From Lachnospiraceae bacterium (GTDB lineage: Bacteria; Bacillota; Clostridia; Lachnospirales; Lachnospiraceae), in NCBI GenBank assembly GCA_003520105.1, contig DOVL01000272.1, positions 1 to 17,006 on the forward strand: DNA of 17,006 bases, written 5' to 3'. The notes under the pieces are model-generated. The model made no database searches. It was not told the DNA's origin and saw only the letters and a program-made list of their open reading frames with translations. Both the position numbers and the translations under genes were made by a program. This document shows, in pieces, positions 15,251 to 17,006 of the stretch. How positions within the stretch are numbered: the stretch's first letter is position 1; each line of letters starts with the position of its first letter.

Positions 15251-15904
15251 ATGAGAGATTTTGATGCTGTTGTTTTTGATATGGATGGAGTTATCTTTGA
15301 TTCAGAACGAGCTGTAATCGCTTGCTGGGAAGAAGTTGCAAAGAAACATAATATTCCGGATATTGAGGCCTCCTGTATTGCTTGTACAGGAACAACTGAG
15401 AAGAAAACAAAGGAGATTATGCTTGATCGATATGGTGAAGATTTTCCATATGATGATTACAAGAAAGAAGCGTCTGTACTGTTTCATGAAAGATATGATA
15501 ACGGAAATCTTCCGGTGAAAGCCGGAGTTAAAAATATACTTGAATATCTAAAGAGTAATAATAAGAAAATAGCACTTGCATCTTCTACCAGAAGGGCTGT
15601 TGTTGTTCAAGAATTGAAAGATGCAGGTTTCCTGGATTACTTTGATGAGTTGGTTTGTGGTGATATGGTTTCCAGATCTAAACCTGAACCGGATATATTT
15701 CTTAAAGCATGTGAGGTTTTAGAGGTTGATCCAACAAAATCTTATGCTATAGAAGATTCTTTTAATGGAATTAGAGCAGCTTTTGCAGGTAAACTTATGC
15801 CTATTATGGTTCCTGATATGTTGCAGGCTGATGATGAGATGAAAGAATTAGCTGTCACTGTTGTTCCAAGTTTAAATGATGTTATTAGTTATTTGGACGA
15901 ATGA
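15251..15904 (+). CDS. HAD-superfamily phosphatase, beta-phosphoglucomutase-like
   Basis: This 217-residue HAD hydrolase is of the phosphoglycolate phosphatase/beta-phosphoglucomutase subgroup. Motif I is FDMDGVIFDSE (9-19), with the nucleophile D10 and acid/base D12. A helical cap follows (about 20-85). Motif II serines lie in LASST (109-113), motif III Lys in RSKPEPD (K144), and motif IV in IEDSFNGI (167-174). The substrate cannot be read from sequence; small phosphosugars or phosphoglycolate are usual. AAAGGAG lies 11 bases before the ATG. It stands alone on the plus strand between divergent parA and convergent argS, flanked on both sides by parS. Confidence 0.93.
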   Translation: MRDFDAVVFDMDGVIFDSERAVIACWEEVAKKHNIPDIEASCIACTGTTEKKTKEIMLDRYGEDFPYDDYKKEASVLFHERYDNGNLPVKAGVKNILEYLKSNNKKIALASSTRRAVVVQELKDAGFLDYFDELVCGDMVSRSKPEPDIFLKACEVLEVDPTKSYAIEDSFNGIRAAFAGKLMPIMVPDMLQADDEMKELAVTVVPSLNDVISYLDE

Positions 15905-15953
15905 TTTTAATTATATATCTTGAAATACATATATAATATATGAATAATAAAAA

Positions 15954-15990
15954 AATGGGCAAATACATCGAAATATTTGCCCATTCTTTT
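15954..15990. terminator. bidirectional terminator between the HAD gene and argS
   Basis: ATGGGCAAATA (15955-15965) pairs with TATTTGCCCAT (15974-15984), an 11-bp stem with an 8-base loop. A T-rich run follows on the right (TTCTTTT) and an A-run precedes it on the left (seven As). It can end both convergent transcripts. Confidence 0.93.
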
Positions 15991-16011
15991 ATTATGATTG
16001 AATTATTGAAA

Positions 16012-16027
16012 TGTTTCACGTGAAACA
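16012..16027. promoter_or_regulatory. parS site 2
   Basis: This is a second perfect TGTTTCACGTGAAACA, 851 bases from site 1. It ends exactly one base before the argS stop codon (16028-16030), between the gene and its terminator. Confidence 0.97.
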
Positions 16028-17006
16028 TTACATCTGTTCTACAACACCAATTCCGAGAAGATCAAGAGCATCTCTTAAGGTCTTTCTTGTAATCTTAACG
16101 AGAGCAAGGCGAGAGTTCTTAACATTTTCATCTTCAACATTAATTCTATTAACTGTATAGAATTTGTTAAAGGCTTGAGCAACATCAACTGAAAATCTTG
16201 CAACAATTGATGGCTCATACTTCTCTGAAGCATCCTTAACAACATCAGGAAATCTGTTTATCTCTTTGAGAAGATCGATTGATGCATCATCTGAAAGGAT
16301 TGAATAATCTATAGATGATGTATCAATAGTGTTGAGCTTATCATTATCTGAAGCTGAATCTTCAATATCATATGCTTTTCTAAGAATACTTGAGCATCTT
16401 GCATATGTATACTGAACATAAGGACCTGTTTCACCATCAAAGTTAAGAAGCTTTTCCCAACGGAAGCTTACATCTTTAATTCTCTGGTTATATAAATCAT
16501 TAAATATAACAGCTCCAACACCGACAATTCTTGCAACTTCGTCCTTATCTGCAAGATCAGGATTCTTTTCATTAATGGTATCTTTGATCTTAGATATAGC
16601 TTCGAGGAGAATATCCTCTGCATAAATAACATTTCCATCTCTTGTAGAAAGCTTTGCACCATCAAGACTTACAAGACCATATGGAATATGAACGAGCTGA
16701 TCTTTAGCCCATTCATTTCCGAGAAGTTCAACTACCTTGAATACCTGAGCAAAGTGAAGCTTCTGCTCCTGGCCAGTAACATAAAGTGCCTTAACAAAAT
16801 TGTATGTGTTCTTACGATAGAAGATAGCTGCAAGATCTCTGGTTGCATAAATAGAAGAACCATCATTTTTGAGGATAAGACATGGAGCCATATTGTATTC
16901 TTCAAGGTCAACGATCTTGGCACCTTCACTTTCGGTAAGAAGATTTGCATCAGTGAGCTTCTTAACGATATCATCAGTCATATTTCTATAGAAGCTTTCA
17001 CCTGTA
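16028..17006 (-). CDS. argS: arginyl-tRNA synthetase, C-terminal part
   Basis: ArgRS charges tRNA-Arg. About 326 C-terminal residues are present and the N-terminal part lies beyond the right edge; reading continues in frame to the window end, so the methionine at 16981 is internal. Visible motifs are YATRDLAAIFYRK, TGQEQKLHFAQVFKVVELLG, LSTRDGNVIYAEDIL in the place of KMSKS, the GPYVQYTYARCSSILRKA segment, and the helical DALR anticodon-binding domain to the end (GIGVVEQM). It is transcribed toward oriC. A tRNA-Arg gene lies 5.9 kb away on the same strand, with no evident link. Confidence 0.96.
   Translation of the reverse strand, partial: TGESFYRNMTDDIVKKLTDANLLTESEGAKIVDLEEYNMAPCLILKNDGSSIYATRDLAAIFYRKNTYNFVKALYVTGQEQKLHFAQVFKVVELLGNEWAKDQLVHIPYGLVSLDGAKLSTRDGNVIYAEDILLEAISKIKDTINEKNPDLADKDEVARIVGVGAVIFNDLYNQRIKDVSFRWEKLLNFDGETGPYVQYTYARCSSILRKAYDIEDSASDNDKLNTIDTSSIDYSILSDDASIDLLKEINRFPDVVKDASEKYEPSIVARFSVDVAQAFNKFYTVNRINVEDENVKNSRLALVKITRKTLRDALDLLGIGVVEQM

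Overview
The window spans the chromosomal replication origin of a low-GC Gram-positive bacterium. The core order (gyrA-gyrB-recF-yaaA-dnaN-dnaA, oriC, rpmH-rnpA-yidD-yidC-jag), the A/T-rich intergenic DNA, strong GGAGG-type ribosome binding sites and the ParAB/parS system point to Firmicutes, class Clostridia. A protein resembling the DUF3881 family beside serS, and a DUF4446 protein beside parB, suggest Lachnospiraceae (Butyrivibrio/Roseburia-like). The genus is inference.

Left arm (1-6522, all minus strand, transcribed away from the origin): partial gyrA, gyrB, recF, an S4-domain protein (yaaA), dnaN and dnaA. The dnaA-dnaN spacer (4834-5121) holds DnaA boxes and a run of trinucleotides matching the DnaA-trio unwinding element known from Bacillus subtilis. 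The dnaA-rpmH spacer (6523-7094) holds a tight DnaA-box cluster, so oriC looks bipartite.

Right arm, first part (7095-9978, plus strand): rpmH, a hairpin terminator/attenuator, rnpA, yidD, yidC and jag, closed by a strong two-way terminator shared with a convergent tRNA-Arg(CCU).

Right arm, second part (10041-17006): the familiar layout breaks. The usual mnmE-mnmG-rsmG block is not between jag and the par genes. parA-parB, DUF4446, serS and a DUF3881-like gene lie on the minus strand, transcribed toward oriC and so head-on to replication. A HAD phosphatase gene (plus strand) and the 3' part of argS (minus strand) follow. Two perfect parS sites bracket the HAD gene, one upstream of the parA promoter and one abutting the argS stop codon.

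Together the genes cover initiation (DnaA, DnaN, oriC), repair and topology (RecF, gyrase), origin segregation (ParA, ParB, parS), RNA processing and translation (RnpA, L34, tRNA-Arg, SerRS, ArgRS) and membrane protein insertion (YidC, YidD, with the RNA-binding Jag). I see no mobile element, CRISPR array, prophage or defence island, and no clearly new multi-gene system. The most notable signals are the reoriented par/serS cluster, the DnaA-trio-like element, a DnaA-box variant that may go with substitutions in DnaA's DNA-recognition motif, an ATGATCAT-centred palindrome family in two intergenic regions, and a SerRS with archaeal-like motif 2.
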